DNA from: Bordetella sp. FB-8
Lineage (GTDB): Bacteria > Pseudomonadota > Gammaproteobacteria > Burkholderiales > Burkholderiaceae_B
DNA: 64,000 bases
Assembly: GCF_000382185.1 (NCBI RefSeq)
Contig: NZ_KB907784.1
Location: 496,001-560,000 of the forward strand
Direction of reading: 5' to 3'
Position numbers and translations under genes: made by a program. Below are positions 36,531 to 43,678 of the stretch, piece by piece; the stretch's first letter is position 1; the number at the start of each line of letters is the position of its first letter. The notes under the pieces are model-generated. The model saw only the letters and a program-made list of their open reading frames with translations. It had not been told where the DNA came from and ran no database searches.

Positions 36531-36860
36531 TCAGGAATGCTCCGGCGTATTGCCGCCGTGGAAACGGCCGAAATGCCGGGCCGAGAAAAGTGCGATCAGC
36601 AGCGCACCGGCACCGCATGCGAGCACGTCGCCCGTATTCTTCAGGCCAAAATCGCCGACCCGGCAAACGAGCGCATAGCCGGCGGCAGCGTTGAAGAAAC
36701 CCCACAGGACATTCACCGTGGACGAGGAAAGGCCTGAGCCCGGCGGCTTGGCGAAAGGACTCTGAAAAGGCCGTCCCATCATGCCGCTGACAAGATGCGG
36801 GATCGCGTTCGCGAGGAACATGCCGCCGAAAAAATAGGCCACATCGTAAAGCCAGTTCAT
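36531..36860 (-). CDS. Small membrane protein of unknown function (109 aa)
   Basis: A 109-residue protein with about three hydrophobic segments (YFFGGMFLANAIPHLVSG, VNVLWGFFNAAAGYALV, and DVLACGAGALLIALFSA). No family was recognised with certainty. It lies between marR (24 bp away) and the MFS exporter (10 bp away) on the same strand, so it is probably co-expressed and may assist the exporter or act in the same resistance response. Confidence 0.75.
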   Translation of the reverse strand: MNWLYDVAYFFGGMFLANAIPHLVSGMMGRPFQSPFAKPPGSGLSSSTVNVLWGFFNAAAGYALVCRVGDFGLKNTGDVLACGAGALLIALFSARHFGRFHGGNTPEHS

Positions 36861-36884
36861 GGTTGAACCCCTGTTCCTGTCTGG

Positions 36885-37385
36885 TCAAACATCGCGCTGC
36901 GTCCCGTCGCCGGAACGGCCGCGAACCCGCGGGCCTTCCGGTTCGGTTTCGCTCAAACGCTTGATGAGAGCGGCCGCCGACACCAGCGTCTGCCGCTCCC
37001 CGGGATCGAGCTCGGCCATCGCGGCCAGCAGCCACTTCTGCTTGGCGGCGCTGCGTTTGCGCCGCGCCTGGACGCCTTCGGCCGTCAGCGCAAAAAGAAT
37101 CTGCCTGCCGTCTGTCGGATGAGACTGGCGTTCGATCAGTCCCTCCCTCTCCAATTCGGCGAGCGTGGCACCCATGGACTGCGGTTTTACCGACTCCATG
37201 CGCGCGAGATCTGCCGTCGTCGTCGGGCCTGCCTTCTCCAGGCGGGACAACGCGGCGGTCTGCGACCACGTCAGTCCGTCCGGGTTCGATTCCGCGCGCA
37301 ACCGCCGCAGGAGCTGGCCAATCGCCAGCGTGAGTTCGGAAATGGTCGCATCCAGGGATATCGATGAAACAGGAGTACCCGTCAT
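36885..37385 (-). CDS. MarR family transcriptional regulator
   Basis: A 166-residue winged-helix repressor. The recognition helix region is ADLARMESVKPQSMGATL and the wing is RQSHPTDGRQILFALT. It is the first gene of a MarR / small membrane protein / DHA2 exporter operon. A 40-bp perfect palindrome ends 12 bp before the ATG. No Shine-Dalgarno is visible, and promoter spacing suggests the transcript may begin at or next to the ATG. Autorepression relieved by a small phenolic or drug is typical for the family. Confidence 0.9.
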   Translation of the reverse strand: MTGTPVSSISLDATISELTLAIGQLLRRLRAESNPDGLTWSQTAALSRLEKAGPTTTADLARMESVKPQSMGATLAELEREGLIERQSHPTDGRQILFALTAEGVQARRKRSAAKQKWLLAAMAELDPGERQTLVSAAALIKRLSETEPEGPRVRGRSGDGTQRDV

Positions 37386-37391
37386 GGATAA

Positions 37392-37420
37392 AGCATAAAT
37401 ATAAACAGGGAAACTTGCAA
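37392..37420 (-). promoter_or_regulatory. Predicted marR operon promoter
   Basis: On the minus strand TTGCAA (37420-37415) and TATGCT (37397-37392) are 17 bp apart. Transcription would start about 7 nt later, at or beside the marR ATG (37385), giving a leaderless mRNA. The -35 box lies in the centre of the palindromic operator. Confidence 0.45.
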
Positions 37421-37437
37421 GTTTCCCTGTTTATATT
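37398..37437. promoter_or_regulatory. 40-bp perfect palindrome, MarR operator
   Basis: Every base pairs across the centre at 37417/37418. The central part, GGGAAACTTGCAAGTTTCCC, is typical in style of MarR-family operators, and the flanks are AT-rich. It covers the predicted -35 and spacer of the marR promoter, so binding would block the polymerase. MarR as binder is inferred from position. Confidence 0.8.
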
Positions 37438-37465
37438 CCGATCCATCCCTCGCCAGGATGGGACA

Positions 37466-37491
37466 TAAAAAAGCCCCGCGATGCGGGGCTT
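37466..37491 (-). terminator. Rho-independent terminator of the class I fumarase gene
   Basis: A 9-bp stem AAGCCCCGC / GCGGGGCTT with a 3-nt loop is followed on the minus strand by a T-run (GGGGCTTTTTTA). It lies 20 bp after the fumarase stop codon. Confidence 0.88.
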
Positions 37492-37510
37492 GGTCTGGGT
37501 ACCCGGCAGA

Positions 37511-39034
37511 TCAGGCCACCGCGACCGGAATCTTGCCGATCTTCGCCTGCCATTCCCTGGGTCCGGTGTTGTGCACCGACACGCCGTTGGCGTCGACCGC
37601 CACGGTCACGGGCATGTCCTGCACCTCGAACTCGTAGATGGCTTCCATGCCCAGGTCCGCAAAGCCCACCACCTTGGCCGAACGGATCGCCTTGGACACC
37701 AGGTAAGCGGCACCGCCCACGGCCATCAGGTAGGCCGATTTGTGCTTCTTGATGGCCTCGATGGCGGCCGGGCCGCGCTCGGCCTTGCCGATCATGGCGA
37801 TCAGGCCGGTCTGCGCCAGCATCATCTCGGTGAACTTGTCCATGCGGGTCGAGGTCGTGGGGCCGGCCGGACCCACCGCTTCATCGCGCACCGGATCGAC
37901 CGGGCCCACGTAGTAGATGACGCGATTGGCAAAGTCCACAGGCAGTTTCTCGCCCTTGGCCAGCATGTCCTGGATGCGCTTGTGCGCGGCGTCGCGGCCG
38001 GTGAGCATCTTGCCCGACAGCAGCAGGGTCTGGCCCGGCTTCCAACTGGCGACTTCTTCCTTGGTGAGCGTGTCCAGATCGATCTTCCTGGACTTGTTAT
38101 AGTCCGGCGCCCAGTGCACATCGGGCCACTCGGACAGCGCGGGCGCCTGCAGATGCGCCGGCCCCGATCCATCGAGCACGAAGTGCGCATGGCGCGTGGC
38201 CGCGCAGTTGGGGATCATGGCCACGGGCTTGGAGGCCGCGTGCGTGGGGAACATCTTGATCTTGATGTCCAGCACGGTGGTCAGGCCGCCCAGGCCCTGC
38301 GCGCCGATGCCCAGGGCGTTGACCTTCTCGTACAGCTCCAGGCGCAGTTCCTCGGTCTTGTCGCGCGGACCGCGGGCCTGCAGTTCGTACATGTCGATGT
38401 CTTCCATCAGCGACTGCTTGGCCATCAGCATGGCCTTTTCGGCCGTGCCGCCGATGCCGATGCCCAGCATGCCCGGCGGGCACCAGCCCGCGCCCATGGC
38501 CGGCACGGTCTTGAGCACCCAGTCCACCAGCGAATCGCTGGGGTTGAGCATGGCGAACTTGGATTTGTTCTCCGAACCGCCGCCCTTGGAGGCGATCTGC
38601 ACGTCGACCTTGTCACCGGGCACCAGTTCGACGTTGAGGATGCAGGGTGTGTTGTCCTTGGTGTTCTTGCGCTCGAACAGCGGATCGGCCAGCACCGAGG
38701 CGCGCAGCGGGTTCTCGGGGTTCAGGTAGCCGCGGCGCACGCCTTCGTCGCACAGTTCCTGCAGGGTGCGCTGGGTGTCGAAGCGCACGTCCATGCCGAT
38801 CTTCATGAAGACGTTGACGATACCGGTGTCCTGACAGATGGGGCGACGGCCCTCGGCGCTCATGCGCGAGTTGGTGAGGATCTGGGCGATCGCGTCCTTG
38901 GCAGCGGGGCTCTCCTCGCGCTCGTAGGCGCGCGCCAAGTGCCGGATGTAGTCCGTCGGGTGGTAGTAGCTGATGAACTGGATGCCGTCGGCGATCGACT
39001 GGATCAGGTCGTCTTCTTTGATGGTCGTGGTCAT
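37511..39034 (-). CDS. Class I (iron-sulfur) fumarate hydratase
   Basis: A 507-residue single-chain class I fumarase with N-terminal alpha-type and C-terminal beta-type domains. Cysteines suited to the 4Fe-4S cluster occur in ICQDTGIVNVF and in WCPPGMLGIGIGG. The C-terminal region has VGPAGPTTSTRMD. It is oxygen-sensitive as a class and unrelated to FumC at 3730-5130. Its own terminator follows. Confidence 0.93.
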   Translation of the reverse strand: MTTTIKEDDLIQSIADGIQFISYYHPTDYIRHLARAYEREESPAAKDAIAQILTNSRMSAEGRRPICQDTGIVNVFMKIGMDVRFDTQRTLQELCDEGVRRGYLNPENPLRASVLADPLFERKNTKDNTPCILNVELVPGDKVDVQIASKGGGSENKSKFAMLNPSDSLVDWVLKTVPAMGAGWCPPGMLGIGIGGTAEKAMLMAKQSLMEDIDMYELQARGPRDKTEELRLELYEKVNALGIGAQGLGGLTTVLDIKIKMFPTHAASKPVAMIPNCAATRHAHFVLDGSGPAHLQAPALSEWPDVHWAPDYNKSRKIDLDTLTKEEVASWKPGQTLLLSGKMLTGRDAAHKRIQDMLAKGEKLPVDFANRVIYYVGPVDPVRDEAVGPAGPTTSTRMDKFTEMMLAQTGLIAMIGKAERGPAAIEAIKKHKSAYLMAVGGAAYLVSKAIRSAKVVGFADLGMEAIYEFEVQDMPVTVAVDANGVSVHNTGPREWQAKIGKIPVAVA

Positions 39035-39340
39035 GGCGGATTTCTAGGCGGGGAGACTGGGGAAAACGCTAATGATACGACTTGCCGGTACGGCCCGCTG
39101 CTGATGACTTTGTTCGACTTGCTGTCGCTGACGGCGTTCTTAAGGCGCGTCGATTGAGTTCTTGAGGCGCCGAGGCTGCCCGGCGTAATTTCGGTGCTCG
39201 CCCGGTGGACTGTGGATGACCGCCCCGCGCTTCGGATTCCTCCGGGGCCCTCGGCTCACGCAGTCTCATTCGGCGGCTTTAAACCCCCGAAATGGCTGAC
39301 GCTGCGATCCGTCGATAGGGTGGAGGGAGTCCGATCAACA
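39035..39340. other. Intergenic region with a 22-bp-spaced repeat pair
   Basis: No credible gene is seen between the fumarase start and the hydrolase stop; the short ORFs here lack protein-like composition. It must contain the fumarase promoter. It also contains two copies of GTTCTTRAGGCGC starting at 39136 and 39158. Confidence 0.6.
39136..39171 (+). repeat. Two 22-bp-spaced repeat units, copy A
   Basis: GTTCTTAAGGCGC (39136) and GTTCTTGAGGCGCC (39158) start exactly 22 bp apart. The same arrangement, in the opposite orientation and with about 80% identity over 36 bp by eye, recurs upstream of glyQ at 56382-56417. Confidence 0.6.
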
Positions 39341-40279
39341 TCATGGCGTCTCGACCGAGTTCAAGAACCGGAGCACCGCGCGCTCGAACGCCAATGCATT
39401 GTCGTCATGGGCATAATGCCCGGCCTCGGGAATCTCCTCGATCTGTATCCGCTCATTCAGCCGCGCCATTTTCTCGGCAGTTTCGGCGGACAGGTAGTCC
39501 GAGCGTGCTCCGCGCATCAACAGCGTGGGACATCCGAGCTTGCGCACCGCCGGCCAAAGATCGGGCAGGGCATGGCCCGGAGCGGGCTCCAGGCGGGCCT
39601 GGGCAATGCCTGCCTGATCGTGGCGCCAGACGATTCCGTCAGCCGTCTCCTTCAGCGAGTATTTCAAACGCGAAGCCAGCGCGTCTTCGGATATATGTGG
39701 TCGCGCGTCGCGCCAAAACCTGGCTGCCTGGGCCCAGGATTCAAATTTCAACGGCGTTTGTTCAAGCTCCCGCTTGATGCGATCCTGGCCGGCGCCCTGC
39801 GCCTCGGATCCGGGACCGTATTCCTCAAGAATCAGGCTGAGCAGGCGCTCCCCGTGATCCCTTGAGTAATAAAGCGCATTGATGGCTCCGAGCGAATGGC
39901 CGAGCAAGTGAAAACGGTCCAGGCTGAGCGCATCGACCAGAGCTCCCAGATCGCTCACATACTGGTCAGCGTAGTAATTCGCTGCGGGGTCCCAATCCGA
40001 AAGGCCTCGCCCCCGCTGATCCAGCGATATGACGCGAAACCGATCGCATAACAACGTGGCCAGCGGTTCGAATGTCATCGCGTAGCTTCGAAGGCCATGC
40101 AGCATGATCACAGCCGGGGCATCGGCCGGCCCCCACTCGGCATAATGGAACTTGAGTCCGTTGAGCGTGATGTAGCAGTCCCTGGCCGTGCAGGATGCGG
40201 CAGATTCTCTCTTCAAACCGTCCAGGAGGGCGCCTGCAGCCGCCGGATCTTGGCGATTCGAATCATTTTTTCCCGGCAT
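39341..40279 (-). CDS. Alpha/beta hydrolase
   Basis: A 312-residue alpha/beta hydrolase. The nucleophile elbow is LLGHSLGAINALYY, the oxyanion region is LHGLRSYAMTFEP, and LDQRGRGLSDWDP is typical of the esterase/C-C hydrolase group. Acid and histidine are plausible in RGARSDYLSAE and EAGHYAHDD. An AAGGG precedes the ATG at 40279. It overlaps the GntR gene by 17 bp and is last in an operon with the Bug protein, a DUF1185 protein and GntR. It may hydrolyse an ester or lactone of the imported substrate. Confidence 0.88.
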   Translation of the reverse strand: MPGKNDSNRQDPAAAGALLDGLKRESAASCTARDCYITLNGLKFHYAEWGPADAPAVIMLHGLRSYAMTFEPLATLLCDRFRVISLDQRGRGLSDWDPAANYYADQYVSDLGALVDALSLDRFHLLGHSLGAINALYYSRDHGERLLSLILEEYGPGSEAQGAGQDRIKRELEQTPLKFESWAQAARFWRDARPHISEDALASRLKYSLKETADGIVWRHDQAGIAQARLEPAPGHALPDLWPAVRKLGCPTLLMRGARSDYLSAETAEKMARLNERIQIEEIPEAGHYAHDDNALAFERAVLRFLNSVETP

Positions 40280-40928
40280 TGCGAATTACCCTTAGCGCTA
40301 CGCGTTCGGCCTGTTGCACGTGATGCCGGGATGCCGCCGCGGCCGCCCGGTCGTCGCGCGCAAGCAATGCTTCGAAAATCTGGGTAAGCTCAGCCAGAGT
40401 TTCGGGCAATCTACCGCCTTCCGACAGCGAGGTTCGCCGCAAAAGCACGATTCGATTATGGAGCTGGCGCAACATTCTCTTGAGCAATCGATTTCCGCTT
40501 CCTTCCAGAATCGCGTCGTAAAACCGGTCGCTCAGCCTGACCGTTCCCTCCACATCGCCGGCAAGAGCGAGCGTGCGAAGCTCGCCGAAAGCGTCCTGCA
40601 GTTCGAGCATATGGCGGCTGGTGGCGCGCGATGCGAATCCGGTGCACGCTTGAGCTTCCAGGGCCCCGCGAGCTTCGTATAGGTCCGCGACATCCTCATA
40701 GCTCAGGCGCGAAACGACGGGCCCCCTGTTCGGCTCGAGCGTGACCAGACCCTCGGCTTCGATCTGGCGCAGGGCTTCCCGAATGGATGTGCGGCTTACG
40801 CCCAGCAGCTCGACGAGCTCGCGCTCTTTCAACCGGTCTCCCGGCAACAGTTCACCGGACAGGATTCTTTGGCGAAGCGCGTCTTCGGCCTGGCGGCGAA
40901 GCGGCGCCGCTTCTTCAATTAAGTCCAT
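40263..40928 (-). CDS. GntR family regulator, FCD subfamily
   Basis: A 221-residue regulator with the winged helix (about 12-75) containing ILSGELLPGDRLKERELV and LGVSRTSIREALRQIE. The FCD domain (about 85-205) has DRFYDAILEGSGN and histidines near the C-terminus. It overlaps both neighbours (14 bp and 17 bp), so it is embedded in the Bug operon and probably regulates it. GTANTAC-type sites lie in the promoter region at 42649-42687. Confidence 0.9.
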   Translation of the reverse strand: MDLIEEAAPLRRQAEDALRQRILSGELLPGDRLKERELVELLGVSRTSIREALRQIEAEGLVTLEPNRGPVVSRLSYEDVADLYEARGALEAQACTGFASRATSRHMLELQDAFGELRTLALAGDVEGTVRLSDRFYDAILEGSGNRLLKRMLRQLHNRIVLLRRTSLSEGGRLPETLAELTQIFEALLARDDRAAAAASRHHVQQAERVALRVIRNAGKK

Positions 40929-41508
40929 TTTCTCCCTTGATTTCGCTGGATTTTAGTCCCCCAAGGCGGGCTTGAAGGCGTCCGCGCGTCGCAAGCGCAA
41001 CAACAATGACTACCTCGTCCGGCGCCGGACCATCGGGGAATGCCACAGTGTAGGTATCGTAATGCGAACGTACGTAGAGCGCATCTTTATGGGCCAGCGG
41101 AACGTCGATCTGGCTTCCCAGCGACGCACGCTTTCCCGTCGAAGGGATCCAGGCCTTCGCACCGCCCACGGCCGCCCGTATCGGCTCGGCAAACACCGTC
41201 GTGATGAACGCATTTCCGTGGTCGTATTCACCTGACGTGCCGACGATGCAAGCCTTGCCATAGCTTTCGATCGCGCGATCTCCGACAGCCGCTTTGATGC
41301 GGCGCGCAAACTCATGGCCCAGCGACTCGGACGCGGCGACTATGGGTTCCAAAGACGGGCCAAACTGGCCGGCATAAGGATTTTTGATCGTGGCGGCAAT
41401 TGCATATTTATGCAGCGGCTCGCCGTCGGCGGACATGCCCAGTTCGGTGGTCAGGGTTTCTTCCTGGCTCACGCTCCACTTGCGAACCGTCAATTCAATA
41501 CCATGCAT
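40915..41508 (-). CDS. DUF1185 / 'amino acid synthesis' family protein, copy A
   Basis: A 197-residue protein of the DUF1185 (AA_synth) family, whose biochemical function is not established to my knowledge. Conserved blocks are ATIKNPYAGQF, IESYGKACIVG, GEYDHGNAFI, PLAHKDALYVRSHYDT and LATRGRLQARLGGL. It is a clear paralogue of the protein at 45189-45791 (about half identical by eye). No signal peptide is present. The stop overlaps the GntR start by 14 bp. Confidence 0.88.
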   Translation of the reverse strand: MHGIELTVRKWSVSQEETLTTELGMSADGEPLHKYAIAATIKNPYAGQFGPSLEPIVAASESLGHEFARRIKAAVGDRAIESYGKACIVGTSGEYDHGNAFITTVFAEPIRAAVGGAKAWIPSTGKRASLGSQIDVPLAHKDALYVRSHYDTYTVAFPDGPAPDEVVIVVALATRGRLQARLGGLKSSEIKGENGLN

Positions 41509-41520
41509 GACTTTCTACTC

Positions 41521-42495
41521 TCAGATCTTAATGGGATTTTTTGCCAGGATTTTCTTGTAAATATCGATCGAGGAGCGCAGTTCCCGGTCCAGGGCTTGCG
41601 GACCGCCTCCAACCCAGTCATAGCCCTCGCTCTTCATGCGTTGAACGAAGTCTTTATCCTTCGTCGCGGAATTTGTGCGATCGGCAATGGATCGGGCGAT
41701 TTCCGGCGGCGTCCCCTTGGGGGCGAAAAGTCCGAACCAGCCGTTGAAATCGAGCGATCGGACTGCCAGCTCCTTGAACGTCTGAACTTCGGGGAACAAA
41801 CCGGTTCGATGCGGTCCGGTTACGGCAAGCACCCGGACTTTGCCGGCTTTCGCCAATCCGTACACTGCACTGGTAGTCAGAAATACGCTATCGACGTTCC
41901 CGCCGAGCATGTCGGTTATCGCCTGGCTCGAGCCTTTGTAGGGAACATGCGTAAGCTGTATTTTTTCCTTCGCCGCAAATAGCAGTCCATATAGATGCCC
42001 CGAAGATCCAACGCCGAAGGAGCCGAATGTCACGATGTGATTCTTGGCGTATGCGATGTAGTCGGCAAGGGTCTTGATCTTCGATTCGGCCGGCACCACC
42101 AGCACGTTTGCTATCTCCGCAAGAAGCGAAACCGGCGTGAGATCTTTGATGGGATCGATTTCAAATTTGAGAATGAGCGGACCGAGCGCCTGGGTGCTTG
42201 AACTCCCGAGCAGCACGGTGCCGCCGTCCGCCTTTTGATTGGAGACAAAGCGTGCCGCAATGGCGCCATTGGCGCCAGGCTTGTTTTCCACAACGATATT
42301 GCTGCCCGCAAAATCGGGCGTAACGACCTGGGCGAGCGCGCGGGCAAGCTGGTCCGTTCCGCCGCCGGGGGCAAAAGGCACGATCAAATCGATCATGCTC
42401 GGCAACGCGACTTGCGCGGCGTGCGCATTGACCGCGGGGAGCATCCCTGCCCCGAGAAGCGTGGCGAGACGGCGATTGAAGTCACGGCGATCCAT
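41521..42495 (-). CDS. Bug/TctC-type periplasmic solute-binding protein
   Basis: A 324-residue tripartite tricarboxylate transporter type receptor. The start at 42495 follows AAAGGA; its N-terminus MDRRDFNRRLATLLGAG is twin-arginine-like, with cleavage likely after AHA. Ligand-loop motifs are VPFAPGGGTDQLAR, VENKPGANGA and VPYKGSSQAI. No TctA/B genes are nearby. It is first in an operon with DUF1185-A, GntR and the hydrolase, suggesting the ligand or a derivative is their substrate. Confidence 0.9.
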   Translation of the reverse strand: MDRRDFNRRLATLLGAGMLPAVNAHAAQVALPSMIDLIVPFAPGGGTDQLARALAQVVTPDFAGSNIVVENKPGANGAIAARFVSNQKADGGTVLLGSSSTQALGPLILKFEIDPIKDLTPVSLLAEIANVLVVPAESKIKTLADYIAYAKNHIVTFGSFGVGSSGHLYGLLFAAKEKIQLTHVPYKGSSQAITDMLGGNVDSVFLTTSAVYGLAKAGKVRVLAVTGPHRTGLFPEVQTFKELAVRSLDFNGWFGLFAPKGTPPEIARSIADRTNSATKDKDFVQRMKSEGYDWVGGGPQALDRELRSSIDIYKKILAKNPIKI

Positions 42496-42648
42496 GGTGG
42501 TTCCTTTTGAACGGGTTGTTCTTCCCCTCTCACACATGACCCAGGCATCCTCCGCATTCCTTGCGGGCATTGGGCTTCATCCTTCCTGCCCCATGTTTTG
42601 CCGTGGAGATCCGCCGAGAGGATCATTCGTGCACTATCTGATGATTTT

Positions 42649-42687
42649 GTAGTACCAAATAAACAAAAATCACATTAATGGTAATAC
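42649..42687. promoter_or_regulatory. Paired GTANTAC sites, candidate GntR operators
   Basis: GTAGTAC (42649-42655) and GTAATAC (42681-42687) are both symmetric and centred 32 bp apart, three helical turns. They fit the loose FCD-GntR pattern GTM-N-KAC and lie upstream of the Bug operon that contains the GntR gene. Confidence 0.4.
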
Positions 42688-42726
42688 TAAAAACGATCGT
42701 CAGTGATGGGGACTCCCAAATGAAAC

Positions 42727-42768
42727 ATTGAATCTATCAATTAATAATTATTAATTGATAGATTCAAT
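42727..42768. repeat. 42-bp perfect AT-rich palindrome
   Basis: All 21 base pairs match around the centre at 42747/42748; the core is ATTAATAATTATTAAT. It lies 24 bp after the SDR stop and about 230 bp before the Bug start, in a pronounced AT-rich stretch (42640-42780). It lacks the GC stem and T-run of an intrinsic terminator. It could be a protein-binding site, a cruciform or an RNA-processing hairpin between two operons. Confidence 0.85.
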
Positions 42769-42792
42769 TAACAATAGATCGCGCGCCCGGCG

Positions 42793-43587
42793 TCAGAGAA
42801 AAATGCCGCGCGTGATACCGCCATCGACAGCGATCGATTCACCCGTGATGGCCGCGGCACGGCCGGATGCGAGGAACAGCACCACATCCGCGATTTCGTT
42901 GGTCTGCAGCACCCGGCGAATCGGCGTCGCCTTGGCATAATTGGCTTCGACCTCGCCGGCGGTCAGCCCCTGCAGCTTCGCTTCCTTTTCGTAGAGTTCG
43001 TGAATATGCGGTGTTTCGACCACGCCCGGGTGGATGACATTGACGGTGATGCCCGCGGGTCCCAACTGGTCGGACAAGGTCTTGGTCATGTGGCAGATGG
43101 CCACATTGCGCATGCCGGAGAGCTGTTTGCTGCCGCGCCCGGTCAGCCCACCGATGTTGATGATGCGGCCGAACCCGTTCTTGCGCATGTGGGCCGAGGC
43201 GGCCTTCGCGCAGCGCATGTATCCCACCACCTTGATGTTGATATCTTCGAGCAGGCCTTCGGGACTGGCGTTCTCGATTTCGCTGCGCACCAGGCCGCCC
43301 GGGTGGGCAGCGCCGTTGACCAGGATGTCGAGCTGTCCGAAGCGCTCGGCCACGAGATCCATGGCAGCCTGCACCTGAGCGGTGTCGCTCACGTCGGCCG
43401 GCACGGGAAGAATCTCTCCTCCCGTCGCCTCGGAGATTTCGCGCGCCGCCTGTTCGAGCGGCCCGCGGCTGCGCGCGACGATGGCCACGCGCGCGCCTTC
43501 GCGCGCAAAAGCCTGCGCGACGGCGCGTCCGATGCCGAGACTGCCTCCGGTCACCACGGCGACCTTGCCTTCGAGGTTCAAATCCAT
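42793..43587 (-). CDS. SDR family protein lacking the canonical catalytic residues
   Basis: A 264-residue classical-length short-chain dehydrogenase fold. The cofactor motif VTGGSLGIGRA and the NGAA-type segment LVNGAAHPGG are present, and the C-terminus has VDGGITRG. At the active site, the usual NISS is NIGG and the usual YxxxK segment reads SGMRN, so Ser, Tyr and Lys all seem replaced. It is the last gene of the operon beginning with the ThDP enzyme. It may use another mechanism or have lost activity. Confidence 0.88.
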   Translation of the reverse strand: MDLNLEGKVAVVTGGSLGIGRAVAQAFAREGARVAIVARSRGPLEQAAREISEATGGEILPVPADVSDTAQVQAAMDLVAERFGQLDILVNGAAHPGGLVRSEIENASPEGLLEDINIKVVGYMRCAKAASAHMRKNGFGRIINIGGLTGRGSKQLSGMRNVAICHMTKTLSDQLGPAGITVNVIHPGVVETPHIHELYEKEAKLQGLTAGEVEANYAKATPIRRVLQTNEIADVVLFLASGRAAAITGESIAVDGGITRGIFL

Positions 43588-43678
43588 GTTCGTTTCTCCT
43601 GATGTTTGAATGAGTTTGGCCGGTGGCTCGGCCGATACCGGTGGCGGCGGGTCCTGCAGTTCGAACAGGCCGTTCTGC

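Noticed and set aside
37481..39157. 558-codon plus frame opposite the class I fumarase
   Set aside because: Shadow of the fumarase, low-complexity His/Gly/Gln composition.
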